DNA of 64,000 nt. Source: CAYWMD01 sp964458575. GTDB lineage: Bacteria > Verrucomicrobiota > Verrucomicrobiia > Limisphaerales > JADLHS01. Positions 52,056-62,400 of this stretch are shown one piece after another (position 1 is the stretch's first letter; each line of letters starts with the position of its first letter). A program made the position numbers and the translations under genes. The DNA is taken from assembly GCA_964458575.1 (NCBI GenBank), contig CAYWMD010000022.1, positions 32,289-96,288 of the forward strand, read 5' to 3'. The notes below the pieces were generated by a model. The model was not told the DNA's origin. It searched no databases and saw only the letters and a list, made by a program, of their open reading frames with translations.

Positions 52056-55000
52056 ATGAAAACCAAACTGCTCCTTACATTGGCGCTTTGGGTTTTCTCC
52101 CGAGTGTTGGCGGTCGCCGCGGCCTCCATCACCTTCACCAACCCCACCCCGGCGGCTTCCGACCTTTTCGGTAATGCGGTGGCGGCGGTGGGCGCGGACA
52201 AGGTGCTCATCGCGGCTTATTACGATGACACTGGCGCGACCGATGCGGGCGCGGCCTACCTCTTCAGCACGAACGGCACGCTCTTGACCACCTTCACCAA
52301 TCCCACCCCGGCGGCCGCGGATCTTTTCGGCAATGCGGTGGCGGCCATAGGCGTGGACAAGGTGCTCATCGCGGCCTATCGGGACGACACCGGCACTACG
52401 GACACGGGTGCGGCCTATCTCTTCAGCATCAACGGCACGTTGCTGACCATCTTCACGAATCCCACCCCGGTGGCCTCTGACAATTTCGGCTGTGCCGTGG
52501 CGGCGCTGAGCACGAACAAGGTGCTCATCGGGGCCGATTTTGATGACACCGGCGCGGTCAATGCGGGCGCGGCGTACCTCTTCAGCACCAACGGCACCTT
52601 GTTGACCACGTTCACCAATCCCGCCCCGACGACCAGCGCCCATTTCGGCAACGCGGTAACGGCGGTGGGGAGCGACCGGGTCCTCATTGGGGCTTATTGG
52701 GATGACACGGGCGCGAATAACGCCGGCGCGGCCTACCTCTTTAGCACCAACGGCGCGCTCCTGTTTACCTACACCAATCCCGCCCCGGCGGCTTCGGACC
52801 TTTTCGGCAGCGCTGTAGCGGCGGTGGGCACGGACAAGGTGCTCATCTCAGCCTATGCTGACGACACCGGCGCGACGAACGCGGGCGCGGCCTACCTCTT
52901 CAGCACGAACGGCACGCTCTTGACCACCTTCACCAATCCCACGCCGGCCGACTCTGATTGGTTTGGCTATGCCCTGAGCGCGGTGGGTCCGGACAAGGTG
53001 CTCATTGGCGCTTATCAAGACGACACCGGCGCGCTCAACGCCGGCGCGGCCTACCTTTTCAGCCTCAATGGCACGCTTCTGGCCACCTTCACCAAGACCA
53101 ATCTCGCAACCTATGATTCTTTCGGCAGTGCCGTGGCCGCCGTAGGCACCGACAAGGTGCTCATCGGGGCTTTTCAGGACAACATCGGTGCGGGTGACGC
53201 GGGCGCGGCCTACCTCTTTTCTCTCGGCCCTCACGTGTTCACGCTGTCAGCCAGCCTGGTGACTGAGCACTCGGCCACGCTCAACGGAACCGTTAATCCT
53301 CAGGGTCTGGACACCGTCGGTTGGTTCGAGTGGGGCACAACTACCAATTACGGGAGCACCTCGCTGCCAACAAGTGTTGGCAGCGGCAGCTCGAATGCGC
53401 CTGTCAGCAATACCGTTACCGGTTTGACAGCGGGGGTGACGTACCACTTTCGTGCTGTGGCCGCCAATCCTGAAGGAACGACATACGGAACCGACCTGAC
53501 TTTTGTAGCGGCGGACTGGGTCATTACGACTTTAACCGATGGTGGCCCGGGTTCTCTTCGCGAGGCGATTGCGAGCATCTCCTCTGGAAAAACCATCGGC
53601 TTTTCGGTGGCCGGCACCATTATTCTGACCAATCAATTAATGGTGACCAACAACCTCACCATTGCGGGCCCGGGCGCTACAAATCTGGCCATCAGCGGTA
53701 ACCACAATAGCCGTGTCTTCTCGATCGCCTCGACAACCGCCGTGGTCTGTATCTCCGGGTTGACCATCTGCGACGGAACATGGACCGGTAGTATAACTAC
53801 CGGTGGCGCCGGTGTTTTTAACATAGGAAGGCTCACGGTGGAGGATTGCCGTATCACTTCGAACACAAACAACTCTTCTGCAGGTGGCGGGATTTACAAC
53901 GACGCAGATAGTGGAGAACTGAAGTTGAATCGTTGCTGTATCGACCAAAATTCCGCCCATGGTGGTGGAGGAATCTTTAATATTGGCCTTCTCACCGTGG
54001 TGAACTGCACCATCAGTGGCAATTCGACGAAAAACGGACCCGGCGGCGGAATATACAGTGAGTCCGACGGGTTGGAAATCTTTGACTCCACTATCTGCAG
54101 CAACAGCGCGATGATCCCAGGCGGTGGGAATGGGGGGTGGGGTGGGGGAGTTTTTTTCACCGGCGACGTTGGCAACCATGTGGCGAATACCATCATTGCC
54201 AACAACGCCGCCATCTACGTTTCGACAAGCGACTTTCGCAACGGGTTTGTATCCTATGGTCATAACCTGATTGGCAATAGCAGTGGGGGCACGATCTATG
54301 AGGACCCTCACAATCGGAACACTTTTGATCTGCTCGACTTTGATCCTCGGCTCGGACCCCTAGCTTACAATGGCGGCCCAACCCCTACCCACGCCTTGCT
54401 TTTCAGAAGTCCGGCACTTGAAGCGGGTGACGATGACATGCTTCACGGGTTTAACCAAACCGTCGACCAGCGCGGGTATCCCCGTAAAGCCGGTTTTCAT
54501 GTGGATATCGGCGCAGTTGAAATGACCAACCCGGGCATCGTCACACCCTCGGCGGAAATGATGAGTCTCGTCGGCGTCTTCACCAATTTGGTTTCTGGCA
54601 CATTGACGGCAGTGCTGAATGCGCCGGTGTTCTCCGGTGGAGCCGCCTTCGTTAAAGCATCTCTTGAATTCGGCTGGACAACCAATTACGGAGGGGTCGC
54701 TGGCTATACCAACTTTCTCGTGCAGAGCGATCCTACCGTTCTCAACATTCCCGTATCCGGTCTAGCTCAAGGCGCAAGGTTTTACTGCCGAATCGTCGCG
54801 ACCAATGTTGTTGGGACAACGATTGGCAGTAATCAGCTTTTGGTTCTCCCTTCTCTGACTGCCCCCGGCGATCTCAACGGCGACGGCGTGGTAAGTCAGT
54901 CAGAACTGGATCAAGTCCTGTCGAACTACTGGCCGGCCAGCCCGTGGCTTTACCTGACCAACCTCGCCAGCTTGGGCGGCACGACCGTCACCTTTGAGCT

Positions 55001-55151
55001 CAGCAATTCCACGGCGGGCGGCTACAGCGTGCTGATGTCCACCAATCTGGTGGATTGGGAATATCTCGGCCCGGCCACGCCGCGCTACGAATTCACCGAC
55101 ACCAACGCCCCGGCTTTGCCAGAGCGATTCTATCGCCTCCGCTGGCCATGA
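52056..55151 (+). CDS. Secreted seven-repeat FG-GAP propeller / beta-helix / dockerin-like protein
   Basis: About 1031 residues from ATG 52056. Signal peptide KTKLLLTLALWVFSRVLAVA. Seven tandem units of exactly 53 residues (159 bases, about 52131-53243) with the core FGNAVAAVGADKVLIAAY, DDTGATDAGAAYLFSTNG; seven such blades fit one propeller. Then an Fn3-like domain (390-485), a right-handed beta-helix of the choice-of-anchor type (489-825: LTDGGPGSLREAIASI, GGGIYNDADSGELKLNRCCI), a second Fn3-like domain, a dockerin-like calcium loop PGDLNGDGVVSQSELDQVL (about 937-960), and the FYR module ending PERFYRLRWP. Extracellular, likely polysaccharide or matrix associated. Confidence 0.87.
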   Translation: MKTKLLLTLALWVFSRVLAVAAASITFTNPTPAASDLFGNAVAAVGADKVLIAAYYDDTGATDAGAAYLFSTNGTLLTTFTNPTPAAADLFGNAVAAIGVDKVLIAAYRDDTGTTDTGAAYLFSINGTLLTIFTNPTPVASDNFGCAVAALSTNKVLIGADFDDTGAVNAGAAYLFSTNGTLLTTFTNPAPTTSAHFGNAVTAVGSDRVLIGAYWDDTGANNAGAAYLFSTNGALLFTYTNPAPAASDLFGSAVAAVGTDKVLISAYADDTGATNAGAAYLFSTNGTLLTTFTNPTPADSDWFGYALSAVGPDKVLIGAYQDDTGALNAGAAYLFSLNGTLLATFTKTNLATYDSFGSAVAAVGTDKVLIGAFQDNIGAGDAGAAYLFSLGPHVFTLSASLVTEHSATLNGTVNPQGLDTVGWFEWGTTTNYGSTSLPTSVGSGSSNAPVSNTVTGLTAGVTYHFRAVAANPEGTTYGTDLTFVAADWVITTLTDGGPGSLREAIASISSGKTIGFSVAGTIILTNQLMVTNNLTIAGPGATNLAISGNHNSRVFSIASTTAVVCISGLTICDGTWTGSITTGGAGVFNIGRLTVEDCRITSNTNNSSAGGGIYNDADSGELKLNRCCIDQNSAHGGGGIFNIGLLTVVNCTISGNSTKNGPGGGIYSESDGLEIFDSTICSNSAMIPGGGNGGWGGGVFFTGDVGNHVANTIIANNAAIYVSTSDFRNGFVSYGHNLIGNSSGGTIYEDPHNRNTFDLLDFDPRLGPLAYNGGPTPTHALLFRSPALEAGDDDMLHGFNQTVDQRGYPRKAGFHVDIGAVEMTNPGIVTPSAEMMSLVGVFTNLVSGTLTAVLNAPVFSGGAAFVKASLEFGWTTNYGGVAGYTNFLVQSDPTVLNIPVSGLAQGARFYCRIVATNVVGTTIGSNQLLVLPSLTAPGDLNGDGVVSQSELDQVLSNYWPASPWLYLTNLASLGGTTVTFELSNSTAGGYSVLMSTNLVDWEYLGPATPRYEFTDTNAPALPERFYRLRWP
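52131..53243 (+). repeat. Seven tandem 159-bp units inside the propeller gene
   Basis: Unit starts at 52131, 52290, 52449, 52608, 52767, 52926 and 53085; the spacing is exactly 159 bases each time, without indels. The units are highly similar at DNA level (repeated AAGGTGCTCATC and GCGGCCTACCTCTT). Confidence 0.9.
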
Positions 55152-55330
55152 AATCAGCTTGCAGCCATTCCACTGTCAGGCCGTGTTTGAGCACCCTCAG
55201 CACGGCCACCAACAGCGTCAGCTCGCTGAACTGGAGCAACGTGACCACCGGGATTCAGGACGACGTCACGACCAAAACGCTCATCATCACTGCGCCCGCG
55301 GGCAACTGCTTTTATCGCCTGAGCAAATGA
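55148..55330 (+). pseudogene. Remnant of an FYR-module gene end
   Basis: An open frame overlaps the previous gene's stop (ATGA at 55148-55151). After an unrelated start it continues ATNSVSSLNWSNVTTGIQDD and ends GNCFYRLSK. The same text with a few changes closes the next gene (TNSVSSLNWSNVTSGIQDD ... GNRFYRLQKP). It has no signal peptide and no domain other than this C-terminal piece, so it is best read as the surviving tail of a deleted paralogue, or debris of recombination. Confidence 0.65.
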
Positions 55331-55373
55331 CCGACAAACAATGCATCCGAAACCTCAACCCCAAATCCACTCC

Positions 55374-56975
55374 ATGAAAGCCAAAGCAATCGTCATGTTG
55401 ATCGCCGTCAGCGCCTGGATTCTGCCGGCGTCGGGAAGCCTGGTGGGCCACTGGACCTTTGATGACGGCGGCGGCACCAACGTTGCCGACAGTTCCGGCC
55501 TCGCCAATCACGGCACTTTGGTGAACGCGAAGGCGGGCACGTGGACCAACGGAGTGAGCGGAGGTGCGCTCTACTTTGATGGCACCACCGGCGCGGGTTC
55601 GACGTATGTCACCATCCCGGACGCCGCGTCGCTTGACCTCACGAACGCCATTTCATTTGCCGCCTGGGTTCGGAATGAGGACGTCGTGCGCGACGGGCCG
55701 ATTCTGGACAAGGAAGGCAATGGCCAACTGGCTTACTGGTTCGGGGCTTTTGGCCCGACTTGCTTCGGGGTGCTGCTGGACACGGACGGCAACCAGCCTT
55801 GGACGGTTTATGATCGCGACCAGGGCGTCGTGCCGCAGGGGCTTTGGGTCCATCTGGCCAGCACGTGGGACGGGACGACGATCCGGCATTATCTCAACGG
55901 CGTGTTGCTGGCGGAAACGGCGTCGTTCACGGGGCCGATTCATGCGTCCACTGCGGCGTTGATCATTGGCGCCAACGTTCCTTACAACACCACCGCGTTC
56001 AAAGGCGCGCTGGATGACCTGCAACTCTACAACCACGCGTTGAGTCCGGATGAGGTGCAGGCGCTGGTCGGCACGCCCAAGTTGATGGTGGGCTACTGGC
56101 CGTTCGACGAGGGCGGCGGAACGAACATTTGGGACCACTCGTCCCAAACGAATCACGGCACGTTGATCAATCTGCGGACCAACACGTGGACGGCGGGAAT
56201 CCGTGGCAGCGCGCTCTACTTCCCCGGGATCGTTGGGGAGGATTCAACCTATGTTTCCATTGCGGACGCGCCCTTGTTGCGCATCGTTGGCGACATTTCC
56301 TTCGCCGCCTGGGTGCGGTGCGATGACATCACCCGGGACGCGCCCATCCTCGCGAAGGAAGGCGACGGCCATCTGAGTTATTGGTTTGGCGCCTACGGTC
56401 TGAACAACGAGGGCGCCGGCCCCGGCAACTTCGGCATGTTGCTCGACCCCGACGGCAACCAGCCGTGGACGATGTATGACCGCGACCAAGGCGCGTTGCC
56501 CGAAGGCCAATGGGTGCATTTGGCCAGCGTCCGCGAAGGCACGACGGTACGGCACTACCTGAACGGCCAATCGCTGGGCGACACCGGCGGGTCGTTCACG
56601 GGAGCGATTCACATTTCCGACGCGTTTCTGGCGATTGGCGTCAACTCGCTTTACAACTTCTCAAGTCGGCACACGGCTTTCTTGGGCGCGGTGGATGAGG
56701 TCCATCTCTACAACTACGCGCTCACGCCTGCCGAGGTGGCCGCCCTTTACGCCAGCGTGGCTGCCCCCACGCTCCACATCGAACTCCAGACCAACACCGT
56801 CGTCGTCTCCTGGCCATCGCCTTCGACGGGATGGAATCTGCAACAAAACACCAACAGCGTCAGTTCGTTAAACTGGAGCAACGTCACCAGCGGGATTCAG
56901 GACGATGGCATGGCGAAGACATTCATCGTGAATCCAGCCACGGGCAACCGGTTCTATCGCCTGCAGAAACCATGA
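55374..56975 (+). CDS. Secreted double LamG (concanavalin A-like) protein
   Basis: A 533-residue protein from ATG 55374, signal peptide MKAKAIVMLIAVSAWILPAS. Two LamG-type domains, about 22-225 and 236-455, each starting VGHWTFDDGGGTN or VGYWPFDEGGGTN, with HYLNGVLLAETASFTGPIH or HYLNGQSLGDTGGSFTGAIH near the end. This is the LamGL jelly roll that binds carbohydrate or matrix ligands. The two halves are internally duplicated (PWTVYDRDQGVVPQGLWVHL versus PWTMYDRDQGALPEGQWVHL). The last 70 residues are the FYR module. Same-strand neighbour of the other island genes. Confidence 0.88.
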   Translation: MKAKAIVMLIAVSAWILPASGSLVGHWTFDDGGGTNVADSSGLANHGTLVNAKAGTWTNGVSGGALYFDGTTGAGSTYVTIPDAASLDLTNAISFAAWVRNEDVVRDGPILDKEGNGQLAYWFGAFGPTCFGVLLDTDGNQPWTVYDRDQGVVPQGLWVHLASTWDGTTIRHYLNGVLLAETASFTGPIHASTAALIIGANVPYNTTAFKGALDDLQLYNHALSPDEVQALVGTPKLMVGYWPFDEGGGTNIWDHSSQTNHGTLINLRTNTWTAGIRGSALYFPGIVGEDSTYVSIADAPLLRIVGDISFAAWVRCDDITRDAPILAKEGDGHLSYWFGAYGLNNEGAGPGNFGMLLDPDGNQPWTMYDRDQGALPEGQWVHLASVREGTTVRHYLNGQSLGDTGGSFTGAIHISDAFLAIGVNSLYNFSSRHTAFLGAVDEVHLYNYALTPAEVAALYASVAAPTLHIELQTNTVVVSWPSPSTGWNLQQNTNSVSSLNWSNVTSGIQDDGMAKTFIVNPATGNRFYRLQKP

Positions 56976-57120
56976 AGGCTCTACTATGCTTGTTCTCGAA
57001 CCTTGCGCCCGTAGCAGCCGACGTGACGCGGCCAAAACTGAGAAATCCGAAATCGGCAATCGGCAATCGTTCAGAGCCTGCACAGCGGCGGCTGCGATTT
57101 ACTTCAACCAAACCACGTTT

Positions 57121-59142
57121 ATGAAAACACAATCCTCCTCCTTGATTAGCTTTCTCATCAGCGGCGCGGTGGCGTTGTGTGCCCTGTTACCGCCAGCCTT
57201 TGCACAAAACCCGCTCGGCGTGAATCTCCAAGTGGTCGGCGGGATTCCGCAACTCACCTTCACCGGCGCGACGGGCACGGTCTGTCAGATTCGTTACGTG
57301 AACGAACTCGCCAGTTCCAACTACTGGCTTTGCCTGACAAATCTGGTTATGACCGACAGTCCGTATCAGGTGGTGGATAGCGGCGCTGCGTCGAGCCGGT
57401 TCTACCGAACGGTAGCGGTGTCGCCCAACATGGCCCTCGTGCCCGGTGGTTCGTTCCAGATGGGCGACTCCTTTACCAATCTGGGCGCCGATGAATTGCC
57501 GGTCCATCAGGCGACGGTGAGCGGGTTCTACATGGACCGCACGGAAATTTCCAAGGCGCTGTGGGACATCGTTTATTCGTGGGCGACAAACCGCGGTTAC
57601 GGTTTTTCGACCACAGTGGGCTTGGGCAAGGCGCTCACGCATCCGGTGCAGACGGTCAGTTGGCATGACGCGGTGAAGTGGTGCAACGCGCGTTCGCAAT
57701 TGGAAGGCCTGACGCCGTGCTACCACACTAACGACACGTTGACGGGCGTCTATTGCGCGGGCCAGGTCACAGTTAGCAATTCGTTCGTGAATTGGGCGGC
57801 GAATGGTTATCGCCTGCCGACGGAAGCGGAATGGGAACGGGCCGCGCGCGGTGGGGCGGCGACGAACCGCTTTCCTTGGGCGGACACGAATGTGATTTCG
57901 CACACGCGCGCCAACTATTACGCCGGCAATTACTACGACTACGACAAAAGCCCGACCATCGGCTATCATCCGGCCTTCAGCAACGCGCCCGCGCCCTACA
58001 CCAGCCCGGGCGGCTACTTCGCGCCAAATGGATTCGGCCTCTACGACATGGCGGGCAATGTGTGGGAGTGGTGCTGGGATTTTTACAGCCCCAATTGGTA
58101 CACAAACATCCTCGCCAGCCAGTCCGACCCGCACGGGCCGGACTCGGCCACCGGCAACAAGCGCGTCGCGCGCGGTGGGTCGTGTAGTTCAAGTGCGCCC
58201 GACTTGTGTTGTGCGCTGCGCGAAGGTGTGAGTCAAACCAGCCTATCGGGAGACCGTGGTTTCCGCTGCGTTCGGCGGGCGACCACGCCGGACCTGGTGA
58301 TCATTCCCGCGGGCGCCTTCCAAATGGGCGTCACCAACAGCGAAGGATTCACGAATGAATTGCCGCAACACGCCGTTTACATCAGCGCGTTCTGCCTGGG
58401 GCGCGCCGAAGTGACGAAGGAGCTTTGGGATGCGGTTTATCTGTGGGCCACAAATCACAGCTACTTTTTCGACCGCGCCGGAACGAACAAGGCGGCTGGC
58501 CATCCCGTTCAGACGATCAACTGGTATGACGCGGTGAAATGGTGCAATGCGCGGTCGGAAATGGAAGGGCTGACGCCGGCTTACTACCTCGACACCAGTT
58601 TCAACGACGTTTATCGCGGCCCGGCGCAGGCGGAATTGCCGACCAACTACGTCAAGTGGAACGCCAACGGCTACCGCCTGCCCACCGAATCCGAGTGTGA
58701 GAAAGCCGCGCGCGGTGGATTGGCCGATCTGCGCTTCCCTTGGGGCGACAGCATCTCGCACACGCAGGCCAATTATTACAGCGTCACCAATTACGCCTAC
58801 GACATCAGCGCCACGCGAAACTACAATCCGAGCTTCAGCACAAATGGATTCCCCTACACGAACCCGACCGACGTCTTCTCACCGAACGCCTATGGCCTAT
58901 GCGGAATGGCCGACAACGTTGCTGAATGGTGTTGGGATTGGTATGACGCCGGATGGTACAGCAAATCCGCCGCGACAAACAACAACTGCCATGGCCCACG
59001 CGGTGATGGTATGACTTACCGCGTGGTGCGCGGTGGGTCATGGAACATTCAGGCCAACAAAGTCCGCAACGCGTATCGCAATTACAGTTCGCCCGCCGAC
59101 GCCGTTTATTATTTCGGCTTCCGCTGTGCGCGCGGGCTTTGA
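57121..59142 (+). CDS. Secreted protein with FYR module and two FGE-sulfatase-fold domains
   Basis: A 673-residue protein. Signal peptide MKTQSSSLISFLISGAVALC, then an FYR-type module at about 30-100 (YVNELASSNYWLCL to SRFYRTVAV), FGE domain 1 (103-385: MALVPGGSFQMGDSF, NGYRLPTEAEWERAARGG, GFGLYDMAGNVWEWCWDFYS) and FGE domain 2 (390-673: LVIIPAGAFQMGVTN, NGYRLPTESECEKAARGG, YGLCGMADNVAEWCWDWYD). FGE enzymes need two cysteines after the GGS motif; here the sequences read RGGSCSSSAPDLCC and RGGSWNIQANKVRN, so the copper-binding pair is missing in both. Probably not a formylglycine generator; a binding protein is more likely. Confidence 0.85.
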   Translation: MKTQSSSLISFLISGAVALCALLPPAFAQNPLGVNLQVVGGIPQLTFTGATGTVCQIRYVNELASSNYWLCLTNLVMTDSPYQVVDSGAASSRFYRTVAVSPNMALVPGGSFQMGDSFTNLGADELPVHQATVSGFYMDRTEISKALWDIVYSWATNRGYGFSTTVGLGKALTHPVQTVSWHDAVKWCNARSQLEGLTPCYHTNDTLTGVYCAGQVTVSNSFVNWAANGYRLPTEAEWERAARGGAATNRFPWADTNVISHTRANYYAGNYYDYDKSPTIGYHPAFSNAPAPYTSPGGYFAPNGFGLYDMAGNVWEWCWDFYSPNWYTNILASQSDPHGPDSATGNKRVARGGSCSSSAPDLCCALREGVSQTSLSGDRGFRCVRRATTPDLVIIPAGAFQMGVTNSEGFTNELPQHAVYISAFCLGRAEVTKELWDAVYLWATNHSYFFDRAGTNKAAGHPVQTINWYDAVKWCNARSEMEGLTPAYYLDTSFNDVYRGPAQAELPTNYVKWNANGYRLPTESECEKAARGGLADLRFPWGDSISHTQANYYSVTNYAYDISATRNYNPSFSTNGFPYTNPTDVFSPNAYGLCGMADNVAEWCWDWYDAGWYSKSAATNNNCHGPRGDGMTYRVVRGGSWNIQANKVRNAYRNYSSPADAVYYFGFRCARGL

Positions 59143-59150
59143 TCTCAAAG

Positions 59151-59304
59151 CCTGCGCGGCACTCTGCTGCATTCGTTCAGGTTTTTTAATTCTTATTCTG
59201 GTCATGGCGCGGGCTGAAATCGAACGGACATTGCCGCTTTGCGCTTGAAGCCGTTTGGCCTAAAGCGTTTAACAGGGATAACAGTCGGGCGGGTTTTGCT
59301 TATG
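59151..59304 (+). repeat. Direct repeat R1, copy 1
   Basis: This 154-base sequence is identical to 63713-63865 except for one T in a T-run (six here, five there). It begins CCTGCGCGGCACTCTGCTGC and ends GGTTTTGCTTATG. Confidence 0.92.
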
Positions 59305-59392
59305 AGTGACGGGCATGACACAATGAGCAGGACGAGGCGAATGCCGAATTCTCGGGCAGCCAGTGGCCTCATCAGTGGGGGGGCTTGAACAA

Positions 59393-59451
59393 GGGATGGT
59401 TTGTTCCATAACCAATGACCACCGCATGAAAACTCTACACGTCCTTCTCAC
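59393..59451 (+). repeat. Direct repeat R2, copy 1 (covers the gene start)
   Basis: 59 bases from GGGATGGTTTGTTCCATAAC to CTTCTCAC, containing the ATG of the next gene. It matches 63655-63713 with two mismatches. Confidence 0.9.
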
Positions 59452-62400
59452 ACGCACGCTTTACATCTTCATTTTGGCCGCGGGTACTTTGTGCAGTCCG
59501 GGAAGCACGAAGTTCTGGGTCGGCAACAGCCTCACCACCGCCAACTGGAATGACCCCGCCAACTGGACCCCAGCCGGTGCCCCCACGCACGGCGACACGC
59601 TCTTCTTCCCTGCGAACGTGGCCCGGCCGGTCAACACCAACAATCTCATCTCCATCACGTTCAACACCATCCACTTTGCCGGCAGCAATTACATTGTCTG
59701 GGGCAACGGCCTGAATGTCACCAACACGATCCGGTCCCTGCCCGCTGGCGGCACGAACAAGATCTACGCCGACGTTTTCCTGGGCACGGCGGACGTGAGC
59801 ATCGATGTGACGAACAATTCCCGGCTGCATCTGCATGGCGGCGTCACAGGGAGTGTGGGTGTGAACAAGCTCGGCGCCGGTGTGCTGGGCTATTACAGCG
59901 CGGGATTGAACGGCTACTCGGGCGCAACGGTCGTCCGCGACGGCGAACTGCGCCTGGGCTGCACAGGCGGCGTGGGTTTCAGTGGCACGGTGCTCACGAT
60001 CACCAACAGCGGCACTGTCGTGTTGGAACACGCGAACGAGATGCCCGACACAACCACCGTGAAAGTTTCCGGCGATTGTGTGCTGGATTTGAATGGCTAC
60101 AGCGACGTAATCGGGTTCCTCGAACTGTATGAGAACGCGGCGGTGCAGACTGGTTCAGGCACCTTAACCCTTGGCGGTCTTTACCCCACGATCCTGATTC
60201 AATCGGGAGGGGGTGACGCGTCGATCAGCGGCAAACTGAACTTCAACAACACCTGCACGGTGAACGGTGCGTATGGTTACGCCTGGATTTATGCCAGTCT
60301 TGGCGGGAGTGGCGGGTTGGTGAATCAAGGTTCGAGCGGCTTTGTGCTGACGTCCTCCAACTGGTTTGCGCAGAACCTGACGGTGAACCACGGGAGCGTG
60401 TGGCTCTGGAACTCCAAAGCCTGCGGCGGCGCTCCGAATGTTTATGTCAACAACGACGCCATGCTCTATTTGCACGGGAATATGGGGATCACCAACAAGC
60501 ATCTGTGGCTCAACACCAGTCACAGCCCAGCATTGTACAGCTACGATACGACCGGTTACACGAACTACTGGGCAGGTCCAGTGACGCTGTCGTCGTCGGC
60601 GCAGATTGATGTGGATTTGAACTGCGCGTTGAGGGTGGTGGGGGCCATTGATGGGGTTGGAGGGTTTACCAAATCGGGAGGTGGCAGATTGAGACTGCTT
60701 GGCGATACGGCCAATACCTATTCGGGCCCCACTGTGGTGACCAACGGAATGCTGGAATTGGGCAAATCCGTCGTTGACGGGGCGATCAAGTATGGCTCGC
60801 TGAGCGTCACCAACGCAGTCGTTCGTGAACTGGCCAACGACCAAATTGCGGCAATTCCGGTGAACCTTGAGTCCTGCATTCTGGATCTGAATGGCTACAA
60901 TGATTCCATTGGCACGAGCCTGAACATGTCTCTGCAAGGCAATGTGGTTACGGGATCCGGGATTTTGACTCTCGCGGATGGCGCGGTAGTCACCGCATCC
61001 ATGTTAGGCTTGATTGATGGCCATCTGAACCTCGCGGGGAAATGCGAGTTTGACCTTTACGGACAACTCAATGTAGCGGCCAGCATTGGCGGCCCGGATG
61101 ATGTGCAGTTGGTCGGCATGAACGGAGACGCCGAACTCATATTGTCGGGTTCCAATTTTTTCACCGGGGCGTTGACGGCGACAAATCTGACGGTGGAGGT
61201 GTGCAATTCCTGGGGTTGTGGGGCTACGAACGGGGTGATCACCATCCTGGGCTCGGGCTGCATCGATTTGGAATTGGGCGTTAATGTCAGCAATAAAGCC
61301 CTCGTGCTGAGCAATTCTCCTGGCGCCGGGCTTTGGGGCAGCCGTTACAATTACGTCTACACAAACTCCTGGACCGGACCCATCACGCTCCTTAGTGACA
61401 CCGGCATTGGCGTGCGTTCAGGTGCCGAGTTGGACATCATGGGGCCGATCAGCGGACCAGGCAGCCTCACCAAAGACTCGGATGGGACCGCCGTGCTGGG
61501 CGGTTCGACCGCCAATACCTACGCCGGGATCACACGAGTGAATGGCGGTGTGCTCACGTTGTCCAAAACCGGAAACAAAGCCGCCATCCCCGGCGCTATG
61601 ATTATTAGCGGCGGCATCGTCAACCTGGCCGCCAACGAGCAGACGGCCCGCAGTTCGGATCTGACTATCGAAAGCACTGGGCGTTTCGAAAAGGGCAATT
61701 ACATCAACTACGTCAATGCCCTGCAGGGCAGTGGACAACTCGATCTCGGCACGAGCGGTTACCTGGTCGTGGGCTATGCCAACGGCGGTTCCACCTTCAG
61801 CGGCAGCATCAGCAGCGGCGGCGGCCCTCTTTACAAATACGGAAAAGGCACACTCATCCTCGAAGGCCCCCAACCCAACTTCAACACCTACACCCGAGTT
61901 CTAAATGGTGCCGTGCTGTTCAACGATATCCAAACCAACAGCACGGTGGATAATCTCGGCGGTTCATCCGGAACCACCGGCGGCACCAACACCATCGGGC
62001 ACGTCACCGTCACCGGCAAACTCAAACCCGGCATGCCCAGCTCAGCCAGCATCCTCACCTGCAGCAATCTGACCTTCAGCAGCGCGGGCACCTATTTCGT
62101 CGATATCAACGGCACGACCGCCGGCAGCGGCTACGATCAAATGAAAGCGCGCGGCGCGGTCACGCTCGCCAATGCGACGCTCAAGCCGACGTTGTCCTGC
62201 ATGGCTCCGTCGCTCACGAGTTACACGATCATTGACAATGACGGGAGCGATGCGGTGGTCGGAACCTTTAGTGGGTTGCCGGAAGGCACGACGTTCAGCG
62301 TGAACGGAACGCCGTTCAGGATCACGTACGCGGGCGGCACGGGGAACGACGTGGTGATTGCGCAGCAAACAGCGACGCAACGGCCGTTGATCACGTCGAC

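Noticed and set aside
52131..53243. CRISPR-like array
   Set aside because: The regular 159-base repeats have no unique spacers and are translated as propeller blades.
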